Program-made: the position numbers and the translations under genes | Assembly (NCBI GenBank): GCA_022709755.1 | Contig: JAKLIF010000004.1 | Span: 124,001 to 188,000, forward strand | Source of the DNA: Elusimicrobiota bacterium | Lineage (GTDB): Bacteria; Elusimicrobiota; Elusimicrobia; FEN-1173; JAKLIF01 | Direction: 5' to 3' | DNA: 64,000 bases | In this document: positions 8,400-18,285 of the stretch, one piece after another | How positions within the stretch are numbered: position 1 is the first letter of the stretch | Layout of the letters: every line of letters starts with the position of its first letter | Notes under the pieces: generated by a model | What the model saw: the letters and a program-made list of their open reading frames with translations, nothing else | The model's database searches: none | Told to the model about the DNA's origin: nothing

Positions 8400-10064
8400 T
8401 CAGGCGACATGAGGGGATTTGGACACGACGGCTTTCCGGTTCTCGCGCCGGATGAGCGTGTCGGATTTCCACTGGGTGTCGTCTGTCTTCGGAAAATCGA
8501 CGTTGTAATGAAGCCCGCGGGATTCCTTGCGGAAGAGAGCGCACCGGATGACCAGGTCAGCGACGATGGAGATGTTCCGCAGTTCCAAAAGGTCCCGCGT
8601 GACGTGATGGCTCCAATAATGGTCCTTGATCTCCTGCTGGACGAGCTCGATGCGGGTGAGGGCCCGTTCCAAGCGTTGGGTCGTGCGGGCGATGCCGACG
8701 TAGTTCCACATCAACCGGCGGATCTCTTCCCACATGTGGGTGATGACGACTTTCTCCTCGGCCGGACGCGCCTTTCCCGGATTCCACGGAGGGACGTCGC
8801 CGGGACGGAGCGGGTGCTCCTTGGATTCCAGCGACTTCCACGTCTCGGAGACGGCGTGAGAGAAAACGAGTCCTTCGGGAAGTGAATTGGAGGCCAGCCG
8901 GTTGGCTCCGTGAAGGCCGGTGCAGGAAACCTCCCCCATGGCCGAGAGCCGGGGGATGGTGGTGTTCCCGTTCCGATCCGTCCGAACGCCGCCGCAGAAA
9001 TAATGAGCCGCCGGCACGACGGGGATCGGCTGGGCCGTGATGTCGATGTTGAACTCGAGGCACCGTTCGTGGATCCGGGGGAACCGTTTCTTGATGAACT
9101 CGGCTCCGCGCGCCGTGATGTCCAGAAGGACGGATTCATCGCCGGTCCGTTTCATCTCGGAGTCGATGGCACGGGCCACGATGTCCCTGGGCGCCAGTTC
9201 CCCTTTCGGGTCGTATTTCTTCATGAACGATTCTCCCGCGCGGTTCTTGAGGACGGCCCCCTCTCCCCGCAGGGCTTCCGAGATCAGGAAATTCTTCGCC
9301 TGCGGATGATACAGGCAAGTGGGATGGAACTGGACGAACTCCATGTTGGCCAGACAAGCCCCGGCGCGATAGGCCAACGCCATCCCGTCGCCCGTGGCGA
9401 CGTCCGGATTCGACGTGTACAGATAGACCTTGCCGGCGCCGCCGGTGCACAGCGCCGTGGCCCGCGCCAGGAAGGTGATGACCTGCCCGGAATTCACGTC
9501 CAGGACGTAGGCCCCGGCGCAGGCATCGTCCCTTTCCGGACCGTGAGGGTCCAGCCGGCGCCGCGTGATCAGATCGATGGCGAGATGATGTTCATAGATC
9601 CGGATCTTGGGATTTTCGCGGGCGCGGTCCACCAGCATCTGTTCGATGGCGTGCCCGGTATAATCCCCCACGTGGAGGATGCGTCGGCGGGAATGCCCCC
9701 CTTCCAACCCCAACTCGAAACGCTGGGCATCGGAAGGGAGCAGTTTCGTCTTGGACGAGAAGCGGACGCCCCAGCCGATCAGGTCCTGGAGCCGGGCGGG
9801 TCCCTGTGTGACGACCTGACGGACGACGTCCTCGTGGCAGAGACCGCCGCCGGCCTTCAACGTGTCGTGGATGTGTTCTTCGAAGGAATCTTCGGAGGAG
9901 ATGACGATCGCCAAACCGCCCTGCGCGTTGGCCGTGGCGGAATCATGAGTCGCCCTTTTGGTGACCAGGGAGACGTTTCCCCAGCGGGACGCCTTCAGGG
10001 CGAGGGACAGCCCCGCGATGCCGCTACCAAGGACGAGGAAGTCGCTCGTAACGGTCGGGGGCAT
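8400..10064 (-). CDS. nadB: L-aspartate oxidase
   Basis: FAD flavoprotein that oxidises L-aspartate to iminoaspartate for quinolinate and NAD synthesis. It has an N-terminal Rossmann motif ([11 protein letters not shown], 12-22), the [11 protein letters not shown] segment, [19 protein letters not shown], and the diagnostic [21 protein letters not shown] followed by a helical C-terminal domain. Length (554) is normal. AGAGG lies before ATG 10064. nadA and nadC are not in the window. Fumarate reductase flavoproteins are related, but the GEVSCTG block and the operonless context favour NadB. Confidence 0.95.
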   Translation of the reverse strand: MPPTVTSDFLVLGSGIAGLSLALKASRWGNVSLVTKRATHDSATANAQGGLAIVISSEDSFEEHIHDTLKAGGGLCHEDVVRQVVTQGPARLQDLIGWGVRFSSKTKLLPSDAQRFELGLEGGHSRRRILHVGDYTGHAIEQMLVDRARENPKIRIYEHHLAIDLITRRRLDPHGPERDDACAGAYVLDVNSGQVITFLARATALCTGGAGKVYLYTSNPDVATGDGMALAYRAGACLANMEFVQFHPTCLYHPQAKNFLISEALRGEGAVLKNRAGESFMKKYDPKGELAPRDIVARAIDSEMKRTGDESVLLDITARGAEFIKKRFPRIHERCLEFNIDITAQPIPVVPAAHYFCGGVRTDRNGNTTIPRLSAMGEVSCTGLHGANRLASNSLPEGLVFSHAVSETWKSLESKEHPLRPGDVPPWNPGKARPAEEKVVITHMWEEIRRLMWNYVGIARTTQRLERALTRIELVQQEIKDHYWSHHVTRDLLELRNISIVADLVIRCALFRKESRGLHYNVDFPKTDDTQWKSDTLIRRENRKAVVSKSPHVA

Positions 10065-10081
10065 GGACGACCTCTGTGATT

Positions 10082-10627
10082 TTATCGTGGGAGCTTGAAT
10101 TCCTGCCCGACGGTGGACAGCGTCTCGGAGAGACGGTCCAGATCCCCTTTCAGGGCCGGATTCTTATCGGACAATTTCTTGAGATCCTGCCGGACATCGT
10201 CGACTTTCTTCATGTCGGTCTGGAGCCGCCGGCGGATCCCGCCGACCATCTCCTCGAGGGTGTCCGCCACTTCTCGGAGTTCGTCGCCCTGCCGCAACGG
10301 CATCCACACGGTGAGGTCCCCGTCGGCCACCATGCGCAACACCTTCTCGATGGCGTAGAGGGGCCCCATCAGGTGGTGGTAGAGGAACATGTTGATGATG
10401 AAGTAGGCGAACAGGAGGATGAGAAGAACCCAGACCAGCGACCACCTCATGGCCGTCTTGATGACCATCAGTTCGCCCGTGGATATCTGGGCCAGGTATT
10501 CCGAGTGCATGAAAGACATGTCGAGCGCGACGTAGACGCACAGACCCGTCAGGATCACCCCGGTCAGGCTGAACAATATGTATTTGATCATCAAACGCGG
10601 CTTCACGAAATATGTGCGACGGAACAT
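10082..10627 (-). CDS. HAMP-domain membrane protein without output domain
   Basis: A 181-residue protein: a short basic N-terminus, membrane helix 14-35, a small extracytoplasmic loop (about 36-58), membrane helix 61-83, then a HAMP domain (about 84-135, HLMGPLYAIEKVLRMVADGDL and ELREVADTLEEMV) and a C-terminal coiled coil. No kinase, cyclase or methyl-accepting domain follows. Such stand-alone HAMP proteins may pass signals to partner proteins or regulate by heterodimerisation; no partner is adjacent. A strong TAGGAGGG lies before ATG 10627. It is 17 bases upstream of nadB and 36 bases after panC. Function unknown. Confidence 0.8.
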   Translation of the reverse strand: MFRRTYFVKPRLMIKYILFSLTGVILTGLCVYVALDMSFMHSEYLAQISTGELMVIKTAMRWSLVWVLLILLFAYFIINMFLYHHLMGPLYAIEKVLRMVADGDLTVWMPLRQGDELREVADTLEEMVGGIRRRLQTDMKKVDDVRQDLKKLSDKNPALKGDLDRLSETLSTVGQEFKLPR

Positions 10628-10663
10628 GTGTTCCCTCCTAGGAATAATGTCTCTGAAATCTGT

Positions 10664-11506
10664 TCAACGGCCGACGGTGACAAGCCGGTTGTCGATCAAA
10701 CGGACCGGTCCGATCCGGACGGCCGCGAGGATCACGGCCTTTCTCTTGACGACGGATACGGGGGCCAAGGTCTCCGGGTCCGCTACCTCGACATAATCGA
10801 TGCGGCAATCGGGAATGGACCGGAGGACTCTCTTCACGTTCCGGAGAGCGACGGATACCGATCCGCGTGATTTTATCAGACCCGCAGCCATCCGTAAAGC
10901 GCGCGCCATCCGGGCGGCCTGGAACCGCTGGGCCGGACTCAGATAGACGTTCCGGCTGGACAAAGCGACCCCGTCGTCCGCCCGACGGATGGGACAGGCG
11001 ACGATCCGGACCGGGAGGTTCAAATCGGACGCCAGCCGCCGGACCACGCGCCACTGCTGGAAATCCTTTTCCCCGAAATAGGCCCTGGAAGGACGGACAA
11101 GGTTCAAAAGCTTAAGGACGACCGTGGCGACGCCGCGGAAATGTCCCGGACGAAACCGCCCGCAGAGGGGCTGAGACAGCGACGAGACGTCGACCCAGGT
11201 CTGAAAACCGGGCGGATACAGGGCGGCGGCCGACGGGGCGAACAGGACATCGGCGCCGGCCAGACGGGCCAGGCGGGTATCCGCCGCGAAGGGGCGCGGA
11301 TATTTCGAGAAATCCTCCCGGGGCCCGAACTGGGAAGGATTGACGAACACCGACACGACGACGATCCGGTTCTCCCTCCTGGCCCGACGGATCAGGGAGA
11401 GGTGCCCCTCATGCAGGGCGCCCATGGTGGGAACGAACCCGACCGAGCGGCCCCCCCACCGGGACGACAGCGACTGCATGCCGGAGAGGGAGCGGACGAT
11501 CCTCAT
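10664..11506 (-). CDS. panC: Pantothenate synthetase
   Basis: ATP-dependent condensation of pantoate and beta-alanine. Motifs in order: FVPTMGALHEGHLSLI (HIGH-like nucleotide-binding segment), VVVSVFVNPSQFGP, YFGEKDFQQWRVVRR, and GVALSSRNVYLSPA. Length 280 is normal. Its ATG overlaps the stop of the upstream hydrolase (ATGA), so translation is coupled in the order panB, hydrolase, panC. panD and panE are not seen. Confidence 0.96.
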   Translation of the reverse strand: MRIVRSLSGMQSLSSRWGGRSVGFVPTMGALHEGHLSLIRRARRENRIVVVSVFVNPSQFGPREDFSKYPRPFAADTRLARLAGADVLFAPSAAALYPPGFQTWVDVSSLSQPLCGRFRPGHFRGVATVVLKLLNLVRPSRAYFGEKDFQQWRVVRRLASDLNLPVRIVACPIRRADDGVALSSRNVYLSPAQRFQAARMARALRMAAGLIKSRGSVSVALRNVKRVLRSIPDCRIDYVEVADPETLAPVSVVKRKAVILAAVRIGPVRLIDNRLVTVGR

Positions 11507-12435
11507 GGACGGACGGAAGGTGTCGATTCGAACGCCTTGTTGAAGAATTCCAAAAGACGGTCCTCGTATTCGCGGCCCGCGATCGTGTGGGCTTCGCCAT
11601 GGTCGGCCCCGGGGATGGTCCAGAGGGTCTTGGGCTCACCGGCGCGGGCGAACAGCGCCTCTCCCTCGGAAACGGGCATGCGGGTGTCCTGATCGCCCTG
11701 GATGAGGAACAGGGGGCGCGGCGCGATCTTCTCGATGGAATAGATCGGCGAGTAGGGCTCGGGGTCGAAACCCAGGCGGGCCCGGACGAACATCAGCGTC
11801 CAATGGGCCATCCATCTCGGCATGTGATAGAAGAGACGCCCGAACCGGATGATCACCTCATTGAAGGAGGTGAACCCGCTCTCCGCAACGATGGCCTCGA
11901 TCTCGGAATGGACCTCGGTCACGGACAGCGCCACGGCGGCGCCCATCGACAAACCATAGATGCCGAGCCGCTTCGCCTGAGGCGATTTCTCCTTCTTGAG
12001 ATAACGGACGGCGGCTTCCAAATCCTTGCGTTCATAATAGATGAGCGACGAACGGTCTCCCCCGCTCTCCCCATGGTTCCGGAAATCGAAATAGAACAGG
12101 TTGTAACCGCCCCGGCGGCCCAGGAAAACAGTCGAGGGAAGGATGTTGGAGCGGTTGGTGCCCCAACCATGACACAGGATGAGGCAGCGGTCCGTCGGCG
12201 AGGAGGCCGGGATGAACCACCCCACCAGTTCGATCCCCTCCTCCGTCTGAAAACGGACGTCCTCGGATTTCATGCCGAAATCGGAAGGGACCGCCTGAAG
12301 AGGGTCCCGGACCAGATCCAGCACGAGTCCCGACGAATACCATCCCCAGACGAACGCCAGGAGGGCGACGGAGATCGGGATGAGCCACCAAGGGTCAACG
12401 GGCATGGAGAGACCTTTTTTCAGAGAGGGCGTCAT
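11503..12435 (-). CDS. Membrane-anchored alpha/beta hydrolase
   Basis: A 310-residue protein with one N-terminal membrane helix (about 16-34) and an alpha/beta-hydrolase fold. The oxyanion segment is CHGWGTNR, the nucleophile elbow GLSMG (Ser163), an acid lies in IQGDQDTRMPV and the His in GADHGEAH. It resembles the BEM46/YqkD-type serine hydrolases; the substrate is unknown. It is translationally coupled on both sides (ATGA with panB at 12432-12435 and with panC at 11503-11506), so it sits inside a pantothenate operon. An internal ATG (12405, MPVDPWWL) is an alternative start. The link to coenzyme A synthesis is only positional. Confidence 0.82.
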   Translation of the reverse strand: MTPSLKKGLSMPVDPWWLIPISVALLAFVWGWYSSGLVLDLVRDPLQAVPSDFGMKSEDVRFQTEEGIELVGWFIPASSPTDRCLILCHGWGTNRSNILPSTVFLGRRGGYNLFYFDFRNHGESGGDRSSLIYYERKDLEAAVRYLKKEKSPQAKRLGIYGLSMGAAVALSVTEVHSEIEAIVAESGFTSFNEVIIRFGRLFYHMPRWMAHWTLMFVRARLGFDPEPYSPIYSIEKIAPRPLFLIQGDQDTRMPVSEGEALFARAGEPKTLWTIPGADHGEAHTIAGREYEDRLLEFFNKAFESTPSVRP

Positions 12436-13235
12436 ACATCGTAGGTGTGCTCTTTGGACGGGAAGCGCCCCCGCTGGACGTCCTCTTTATATCCCCGCAC
12501 CGCGGCCGTGGCCAGGTCCCGCAGCGAGGCATACCGCTTCACGAATTTAGGCGGCGTCCGCTCCGAGAGGCCGAGCATATCGTCCAACACCAGGACTTGT
12601 CCGTCGCAGTGGGGCCCGGCGCCGATCCCGATGGTGGGAACGGAGACTTTCTCGGTGACGGCCTGAGCCACCGACGGAGGGACCGCTTCCAGAACGATCG
12701 CGAAAACGCCGGCCCCTTCCAAGATCTTCGCCTGGGTGACGATCCGGTCGGCCTCGGCCGGTGTTTTCCCCTGGACTTTATATCCCCCCAGCTTGTTGAC
12801 GGCCTGGGGAGTGAGGCCCAGATGGCCCATGACGGGAATGTTGGTCTGGACCATGGCCTTGATGGAGGGGGCGACTTCCAAACCGCCTTCGACCTTCACG
12901 GCTTCGGCGCCGCCGTCCTTGATCAGCCGTCCGGCGTTCCGCACGGCTTCCTTCGGATCGGTCTCATAGCTCAAGAAAGGCATATCCGCCACCAGAAGAG
13001 CGTGAGTGTTCCCCCGTTTGACGGCGCGCGTGTAATGGAGCATGTCATCGACGGTGACCGGGATGGTGTTCTCATGGCCCATCTTCACGTTGCCGACCGA
13101 ATCGCCGACCAGGATCACGTCCACCCCCTCCTGATCCAGGAGACGCGCCATCGACGCGTCATAACACGTCAGGACGCAGATCTTCTCCTTCTTCTGTTTC
13201 ATCTTTTGAAGAGTGGACACGGTCATTTTCGTCAT
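12432..13235 (-). CDS. panB: 3-methyl-2-oxobutanoate hydroxymethyltransferase
   Basis: First committed step to pantothenate, using methylene-tetrahydrofolate and 2-oxoisovalerate to make ketopantoate. TIM-barrel motifs are intact: LTCYDASMARLLDQEGVD, VGDSVGNVKMGHENTIPV (metal and substrate loop), VKVEGG and GHLGLTPQ, and the C-terminal IGIGAGPHCDGQVLVLDD. The start is ATG 13235, which has GAAGGAG seven bases upstream; a TTG two codons earlier is less likely. First gene of panB-hydrolase-panC. No consensus promoter is obvious in 13236-13311. Confidence 0.96.
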   Translation of the reverse strand: MTKMTVSTLQKMKQKKEKICVLTCYDASMARLLDQEGVDVILVGDSVGNVKMGHENTIPVTVDDMLHYTRAVKRGNTHALLVADMPFLSYETDPKEAVRNAGRLIKDGGAEAVKVEGGLEVAPSIKAMVQTNIPVMGHLGLTPQAVNKLGGYKVQGKTPAEADRIVTQAKILEGAGVFAIVLEAVPPSVAQAVTEKVSVPTIGIGAGPHCDGQVLVLDDMLGLSERTPPKFVKRYASLRDLATAAVRGYKEDVQRGRFPSKEHTYDV

Positions 13236-13311
13236 TTTCAATCTCCTTCACGGACGACGCGGAAACGATATCCCAGGGGAACGGCGAGACACATCGGACA
13301 TAATCGGAAGA

Positions 13312-13854
13312 TCAACGCCTCTCAGCCCCGCGCGCGAGGTCCAAGTGCTTGGGATAGAGTCTAATCTTTTGGGACGAGGGTGTCAATCGTCGGTAAATCA
13401 GGGAGAGCCGCCGTCGGAGGACCGGATGGACCAAGTCCGGAGCCAGGTCGCAGAGGGGCTTCAGGACGAAACGGCGGAGGGCGATGCCGGGGTGAGGGAC
13501 TTCCAACGTCCGTGATCTCACGATGTGCCGGCCATGGAACAACAGGTCCATATCGATCTCGCGGGGACCCCACCGGAACCGCTTCTTCCGTCCGAGGACC
13601 CGTTCCCCGTCCTTGAGACACCGGAGGAACCGTCGGGGACCGAGAGTGGTCCGCATCTCGGCGACCGCGTTCAGGAACCATCTCTGGCGGGGACCGACCG
13701 GTTCCGTCTCATAGACGCGGGAAAGACCGACCAGCCGCGTGTGGGGAATGGATCGGAGATACCGGACCGCGCGCCGAAGGGCGTTCCAACGGTCCCCGAC
13801 GTTTCCACCGAGACCGACGAACGCGCGGACGGGAGGCTTCGTCGCCAGACGCAT
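13312..13854 (-). CDS. folK: 2-amino-4-hydroxy-6-hydroxymethyldihydropteridine pyrophosphokinase
   Basis: Folate pathway HPPK that transfers pyrophosphate from ATP to the pterin. A 180-residue protein with AFVGLGGNVGDRWNALRRAV at the N-terminus, VYETEPVGPRQRWFLNAV in the pterin region and RFRWGPREIDMDLLFHG for metal binding. The start is ATG 13854, which overlaps the stop of the upstream gene as TGATG; longer in-frame readings upstream are low-complexity and out of family. It ends the nfeD-slipin-CxxC-folK run. No folP or folB is visible. Confidence 0.92.
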   Translation of the reverse strand: MRLATKPPVRAFVGLGGNVGDRWNALRRAVRYLRSIPHTRLVGLSRVYETEPVGPRQRWFLNAVAEMRTTLGPRRFLRCLKDGERVLGRKKRFRWGPREIDMDLLFHGRHIVRSRTLEVPHPGIALRRFVLKPLCDLAPDLVHPVLRRRLSLIYRRLTPSSQKIRLYPKHLDLARGAERR

Positions 13855-14162
13855 CAATCCAGATCTATTTCCCGCTGGGGACGTTCCACCTTGCCGCCTT
13901 CCTGCTGAACCTGGCGGATCCCCTTCTCGAAGATCTCCTGAGCTTCCTTCTTTTTGGACTGAAGCTGTTCTTTCGACGTCTGGAACTTCCCCTCCAACTC
14001 CTTCTTCTGGTTCTGGACTTTCTTCAGGGCGTCGGCGAAACGGTCCTCCGCCGACGGAGGCTTTTCCTGCGCGCCCCATTTCCTCACGATCTCCCCGTTC
14101 TGGGAATCGATCTCCAGATGGCCGCGACAGTGGGGGCACTGGATGGTGAGGATGCGGCTCAT
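13854..14162 (-). CDS. CxxC coiled-coil protein coupled to slipin/NfeD
   Basis: A 102-residue protein I do not recognise by family. The N-terminus has [13 protein letters not shown], half of a zinc-ribbon-like knuckle with only two cysteines, so any metal site would need a dimer or partner. A Trp-containing linker leads to a long charged coiled coil (about 40-90, rich in K, E and Q). No signal peptide or membrane helix. Its ATG overlaps the slipin stop (ATGA) and its stop overlaps folK (TGATG). The tight coupling suggests a cytoplasmic accessory of the slipin/NfeD pair, an inference from position only. Confidence 0.72.
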   Translation of the reverse strand: MSRILTIQCPHCRGHLEIDSQNGEIVRKWGAQEKPPSAEDRFADALKKVQNQKKELEGKFQTSKEQLQSKKKEAQEIFEKGIRQVQQEGGKVERPQREIDLD

Positions 14163-14920
14163 GCCTTCGGAGCGGACTTATCCATCATCTGGATGAACGG
14201 TTTCAACAATTCGATCGGGAGCGGGAAGATGGTGGTGGAACTCTTCTCGTTGGCGATCTCGATGGCGGTCTGCATATAACGCAATTGCAGAGCGATCGGT
14301 TGTTCGGCGATGATCTTGGCGGCGTCGGCCAGTTTCTGGGCGGCCTGGTATTCCCCTTCCGCGTTGATGATCTTGGCCCGGCGGTCCCGTTCCGCTTCCG
14401 CCTGATGGGCGATGGCCCGCTGCATCTGTTCAGGGATCTGGACGTCTTTCACTTCGACGATGCTGACCTTGATGCCCCAGGGATCGGTCTGCAGGTCGAT
14501 GATCTGCTGGAGGTGGGTGTTGATCTTCTCCCTCTGGCTCAACAGCTCGTCCAGGTCGGCCTGACCGACGACGCTCCGCAGGCTCGTCTGCGCGATCTGG
14601 GAGGTGGCCATGATATAGTCCTGGACCTCGACCACCGCCTTGGCCGGGTCCATGACGCGGAAATAACACACCGCGTTGACTTTCGCCGGCACGTTGTCCT
14701 TGGTGATCACTTCCTGGATGGGCACATCCAGCGTGATGGTCCTCAGGCTCATGCGGACCATCCGGTCGACGATCGGGATGATGAAGAAAAGTCCCGGACC
14801 GCGCGCGCCGACCAGCCGTCCGAGACGGAAGATGACTCCCCGTTCGTATTCCGGCACGATCTTGACCGAATTGATGATGATGATCGCCAGGATGATGATG
14901 ATGGGCATAAAACCGATCAT
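14159..14920 (-). CDS. Slipin / stomatin-like SPFH membrane protein
   Basis: A 253-residue band-7 protein: one N-terminal membrane helix (about 4-22), then the stomatin core [63 protein letters not shown] and a coiled coil [20 protein letters not shown]. Slipins oligomerise on membranes and form microdomains; they are typically encoded beside a long-form NfeD protease, as here. Its start overlaps the nfeD stop (ATGA 14917-14920). Confidence 0.93.
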   Translation of the reverse strand: MIGFMPIIIILAIIIINSVKIVPEYERGVIFRLGRLVGARGPGLFFIIPIVDRMVRMSLRTITLDVPIQEVITKDNVPAKVNAVCYFRVMDPAKAVVEVQDYIMATSQIAQTSLRSVVGQADLDELLSQREKINTHLQQIIDLQTDPWGIKVSIVEVKDVQIPEQMQRAIAHQAEAERDRRAKIINAEGEYQAAQKLADAAKIIAEQPIALQLRYMQTAIEIANEKSSTTIFPLPIELLKPFIQMMDKSAPKA

Positions 14921-16296
14921 ATTTTCCCCTCCTCGTTTTTAGTGTCTTCTGAAAAACGTTTCACATGGAGCCGCGTCCCCTGGATCGAGGTCACGACGAC
15001 GGACTCTCCCGGCGCGACGGGCTCCGGGGATTCGGCCGTCCAATACTCGCCATGGATGAAGACCGTTCCCGTCGGGGAAAGGGCCGTGCGCGCTTCTCCC
15101 ACCAGGCCGATCATCCCTTCCGGACCCGTCAGGGTCGGTAAAAAACGCGTCTGGACCACCTTCCGGATGGCATAGGAGATGAACCCCAAGGTGGCCAGCG
15201 CCGTGCCGGCAATCAGTTCCAACGACACCCGATAATAGGGTTCCGGAGACTGGAACAGGAGGATGGACCCGAGCGAAAAAGAGATCAATCCCCCCACGGT
15301 CAGAAGGCCGAGCGTGTGGATCTTCAATTCCATGAACATCATGGCCAGACCGGACAGGATGAGGAGGAGCCCCGCATAACTGATGGGCAGCACTTGGAGG
15401 GAAAACGAGGCCGTGATGAGACTCACCAACCCGATGGCGCCGCCGAAGCCGACCCCCGGCGTGGCGAACTCGTAGATCAGGCCGTAGAAACCGATGATCA
15501 AGAGAAGATAGGCGACGTTGGGGTTGGCGACCTGGTGGAGGAACTGACGGATCCAATTCATCTCGAAGCCGATCCGGGGGGCGTTCCGGAGGTGAAGGGT
15601 GACGGGGCGCCCTCCTTTCGAGATTGTTTTCCCGTCGATCTTTCCAAAGAGGTCGTCGAGGTCGGAGGCGAGGTGGTCCACGATTTTCTGCTGGACCGCC
15701 TCTTCGGCGGTGACCGAACGGCTCTCGCGCACCGCCCGCTCGGCCCACTCCACGTTGCGCCCCTTCGACGCCGCGATGGAACGGATGTAAGCCACCGTGT
15801 CCGAGAGGGATTTCTCCGCCAGGACGTCGCCGGACGGTTCCGGTTCTTTCTTCTCTCCTCCGGCCTTCTTTCCGGGGAGAGAAAATCCCCCGCCGATGGA
15901 AACGGGATGGGCGGCGCCCATATGGGTCTCGGGGGCCATGGCGGCGACGTCGGAAGCCATCGTGATGAACACTCCGGCGGAAGCGGCCCGGGCTCCGCGC
16001 GGGGAGACATAGACGATCACCGGGAACGGCGCGTTGAGCATCTGACGGATGATATCGCGCGTCGAATCCAACAATCCGCCCGGGGTATCCAAAAGGATGA
16101 CGACGCCGGAGGCGCTCTTCCGGACCGCCTCCTCGAAACCGTCCGAAAGATACTTCATCACCACGGGATCGATGGTCCCCCGCACGGTCATGACGACCAC
16201 CGGGGATTCGGGGATCGAGTCGGCCGACATCCCCCCGAAACGCCCCGCGAGGAGGACTCCGACGCCGATGAGTATCCAAAGCACTATTCTTCGCAT
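14917..16296 (-). CDS. nfeD: NfeD long form: ClpP-class membrane serine protease
   Basis: A 459-residue protein: signal sequence or first helix (1-25), an extracytoplasmic ClpP-class protease domain with [11 protein letters not shown] and a Ser in [15 protein letters not shown], followed by the [18 protein letters not shown] stretch; four to five membrane helices (about 250-370); and a C-terminal NfeD OB-fold ([23 protein letters not shown]). Long-form NfeD proteases cleave hydrophobic parts of stomatins, and the slipin follows at once. First gene of the operon. A minus-strand TATAAT at 16393-16388 and a TAGAAT at 16320-16315 are candidate -10 boxes, but neither has a convincing -35. Confidence 0.93.
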   Translation of the reverse strand: MRRIVLWILIGVGVLLAGRFGGMSADSIPESPVVVMTVRGTIDPVVMKYLSDGFEEAVRKSASGVVILLDTPGGLLDSTRDIIRQMLNAPFPVIVYVSPRGARAASAGVFITMASDVAAMAPETHMGAAHPVSIGGGFSLPGKKAGGEKKEPEPSGDVLAEKSLSDTVAYIRSIAASKGRNVEWAERAVRESRSVTAEEAVQQKIVDHLASDLDDLFGKIDGKTISKGGRPVTLHLRNAPRIGFEMNWIRQFLHQVANPNVAYLLLIIGFYGLIYEFATPGVGFGGAIGLVSLITASFSLQVLPISYAGLLLILSGLAMMFMELKIHTLGLLTVGGLISFSLGSILLFQSPEPYYRVSLELIAGTALATLGFISYAIRKVVQTRFLPTLTGPEGMIGLVGEARTALSPTGTVFIHGEYWTAESPEPVAPGESVVVTSIQGTRLHVKRFSEDTKNEEGKI

Positions 16297-16440
16297 GGTT
16301 CGATCTCTGCGCGTATTCTACCAAATATGACGACGGCGCGGGATGAGGACGGATTTCGCCGGCCGGGGCCTTTTGAAACCTCCCCAGATTATATGATATC
16401 TTTGTTCCATGTTCACTTTCCGGCACGAGGACCCCGCCCC
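16297..16440. promoter_or_regulatory. Divergent intergenic region, nfeD and B12 radical SAM pair
   Basis: A 144-base gap between the divergent nfeD and first radical SAM starts. It contains an AT-rich block (16388-16405, around TATATGATATC) that could supply -10 elements in either direction: TATAAT on the minus strand at 16393-16388 and TATGAT or TGATAT on the plus strand. No -35 box of quality pairs with them. This is a likely promoter region without a defined promoter. Confidence 0.35.
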
Positions 16441-18285
16441 ATGGACCGCCTCCTGATCGTCTGGGAAAACCCCTACAATTTTTCCCGGAACGTCGAGTCC
16501 ATCCGGCAGACGGTCCGAGCCCATCCCGAGACGGGTAGGACCTGGCGAGTCGACGACTTCAATCTCAAGCAATACGGCTTCCCGAACGATCCGCGTTCTC
16601 TGATCGAAGAAATCCTCCGGATCAGACCGGCGGTCGTCGCGTTCCTGTATGGAAGCGTGGATTACGCGGGATTGGCGGTCATGGCACAAACGATCGCGAA
16701 AGCCCTCCCGGAATCCCTCCTCCTCGCCCTGGGGAAGAACGTGGCGAACATCCGTCTCTCGGTCAATCTCCTGACGCGATACCCCGACCTGGACGCGATC
16801 GTCCGCGACGAACCGGAATCCGTCCTACCCTCCCTCCTGGTCCAGTGGAACCGCGCATCCCGTCTGGACGGGATCGCCGGGGTGACCCATCGGACAGACA
16901 CGGGGACGATCACCGTGGAAAAACCCCGACCGCCCGTCTCCCCGCTGGACCGCATACCGACGATACTCGGATCCGGACGTTATGATTCCCGGAAGGCGAC
17001 CGAGACGCGGGCGGCCTTTGGGAAACTGATCATCAACCTGGAAACGTCCCGGGGATGCCGGCAACGCTGCGGGTTCTGCCAGCACAACAACCTCGGCCAA
17101 AGGATACGCCTCTTCTCCCTCGGACACATGGAAGAGGAAATCCGGGAGGCCTGCGCCCTTCCTTCCGACGGAATCCTTTTCATGGACACCCATTTCGGAG
17201 TCACCAAACCACGGGCGATCCAGCTCCTCGAGATGATCGTCCGACACAACCGGACCCCCCGTCGCCGGGTCACCCTCTTCCCCGATCCGCTCCACGTCGA
17301 CGATCGGTACATCGAACTCATGAAACGCGGCCACTGCCGCCCCTGGCCCCTGGGGATACAGACCACCCGAGAAGAAACTCTCCGCTTGGCCGGACGACGG
17401 CCCTACTGGAAACAATTCCTGCGCGCGGCAGGACTGTTGAAGAAGGCCTTCCCGGAAGACATCGGGGTCGACCTCATGTACGGCCTGCCGGGAGACGATT
17501 ACACCTCTTTCATGAAATCGATCGACGAGATCTATGACGCGTATCTCCCCCGGATATACACCCGCATCTTCAGTCTGGCGCCCCAGTCGCTCTATTACGA
17601 CCGTCAGGAGGAATACGGCATCCGGACCGCTCCCGACGGGACCGTCGTCTCCACCAACACGTTCTCGGAAGAAGACATGAAAAAAGCCGACCGGCTGCAC
17701 GGAGCCCAACACGTCCTGTTCCACTTCCTGGAAGGCGCCGTCTACTTCCTGACCCAGAACCTGAACGTCTCCTACACCGGCCTACTGGAAGGATTCATCC
17801 ACCATTTTTCGACCATCGGGCTGCTCCCCCAGCTCCACGTCCACTCCCCGTTGACCTCGAACGATTTCTTCACCGCGTTCCGCCCGTGGGCCGTCTCTGA
17901 ATTCGAGAGCAAGAAGCGCCACTCCCTGATCCCGCTCCTCGAGGACATGTTCCAACTGCTTCAAACCAAAAAAGCCCTTCTCGAACGTCCATGGGAAACG
18001 AGCCAAGGCCCCGAAGAGAAGAGAGTCATCGTCCCGCTGAGCGCCACCGATCACAAGATCGAGGTATCCTCTCACGACATGATATTATCCACGCGCTTCG
18101 ACGTCATACCCTACATCGACGGCTGGATCGATTCCCGGTCCGCCGCCTGCGCCGCCCCCCCCAAGCTCCGACGCACCTCCTATCTGATCCACCGGACAGA
18201 GCGAAACCATGCGGCTGTTTATCCCCTGAGCGAAAAAGATCTTGCCGGATTGAAAAATATGCCGTCCGAAAAAACAGCCCCATGA
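16441..18285 (+). CDS. B12-binding-type radical SAM protein, diverged paralogue
   Basis: A 614-residue cytoplasmic protein. The N-terminal Rossmann-like cobalamin domain (1-140) is recognisable but degraded: the usual GGG loop is LALGKN (95-100) and the usual VRGEGE is VRDEPE (121-126). The radical SAM domain has ETSRGCRQRCGFCQ with cysteines 206, 210 and 213 (CxxxCxxC), intact for the 4Fe-4S cluster and SAM. A C-terminal region of roughly 200 residues contains FDVIPYIDGWID. It is paralogous end to end with the next gene, sharing VW(E/D)N, VES and QTVR near the start, and overlaps it by four bases. The substrate is unknown. This class includes methylases, cyclases and ring-contracting enzymes. 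Confidence 0.85.
   Translation: MDRLLIVWENPYNFSRNVESIRQTVRAHPETGRTWRVDDFNLKQYGFPNDPRSLIEEILRIRPAVVAFLYGSVDYAGLAVMAQTIAKALPESLLLALGKNVANIRLSVNLLTRYPDLDAIVRDEPESVLPSLLVQWNRASRLDGIAGVTHRTDTGTITVEKPRPPVSPLDRIPTILGSGRYDSRKATETRAAFGKLIINLETSRGCRQRCGFCQHNNLGQRIRLFSLGHMEEEIREACALPSDGILFMDTHFGVTKPRAIQLLEMIVRHNRTPRRRVTLFPDPLHVDDRYIELMKRGHCRPWPLGIQTTREETLRLAGRRPYWKQFLRAAGLLKKAFPEDIGVDLMYGLPGDDYTSFMKSIDEIYDAYLPRIYTRIFSLAPQSLYYDRQEEYGIRTAPDGTVVSTNTFSEEDMKKADRLHGAQHVLFHFLEGAVYFLTQNLNVSYTGLLEGFIHHFSTIGLLPQLHVHSPLTSNDFFTAFRPWAVSEFESKKRHSLIPLLEDMFQLLQTKKALLERPWETSQGPEEKRVIVPLSATDHKIEVSSHDMILSTRFDVIPYIDGWIDSRSAACAAPPKLRRTSYLIHRTERNHAAVYPLSEKDLAGLKNMPSEKTAP

Noticed and set aside
12432-13241. TTG start for panB at 13241
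   Set aside because: The ATG two codons later sits at ideal distance from GAAGGAG; the TTG is too close to it.
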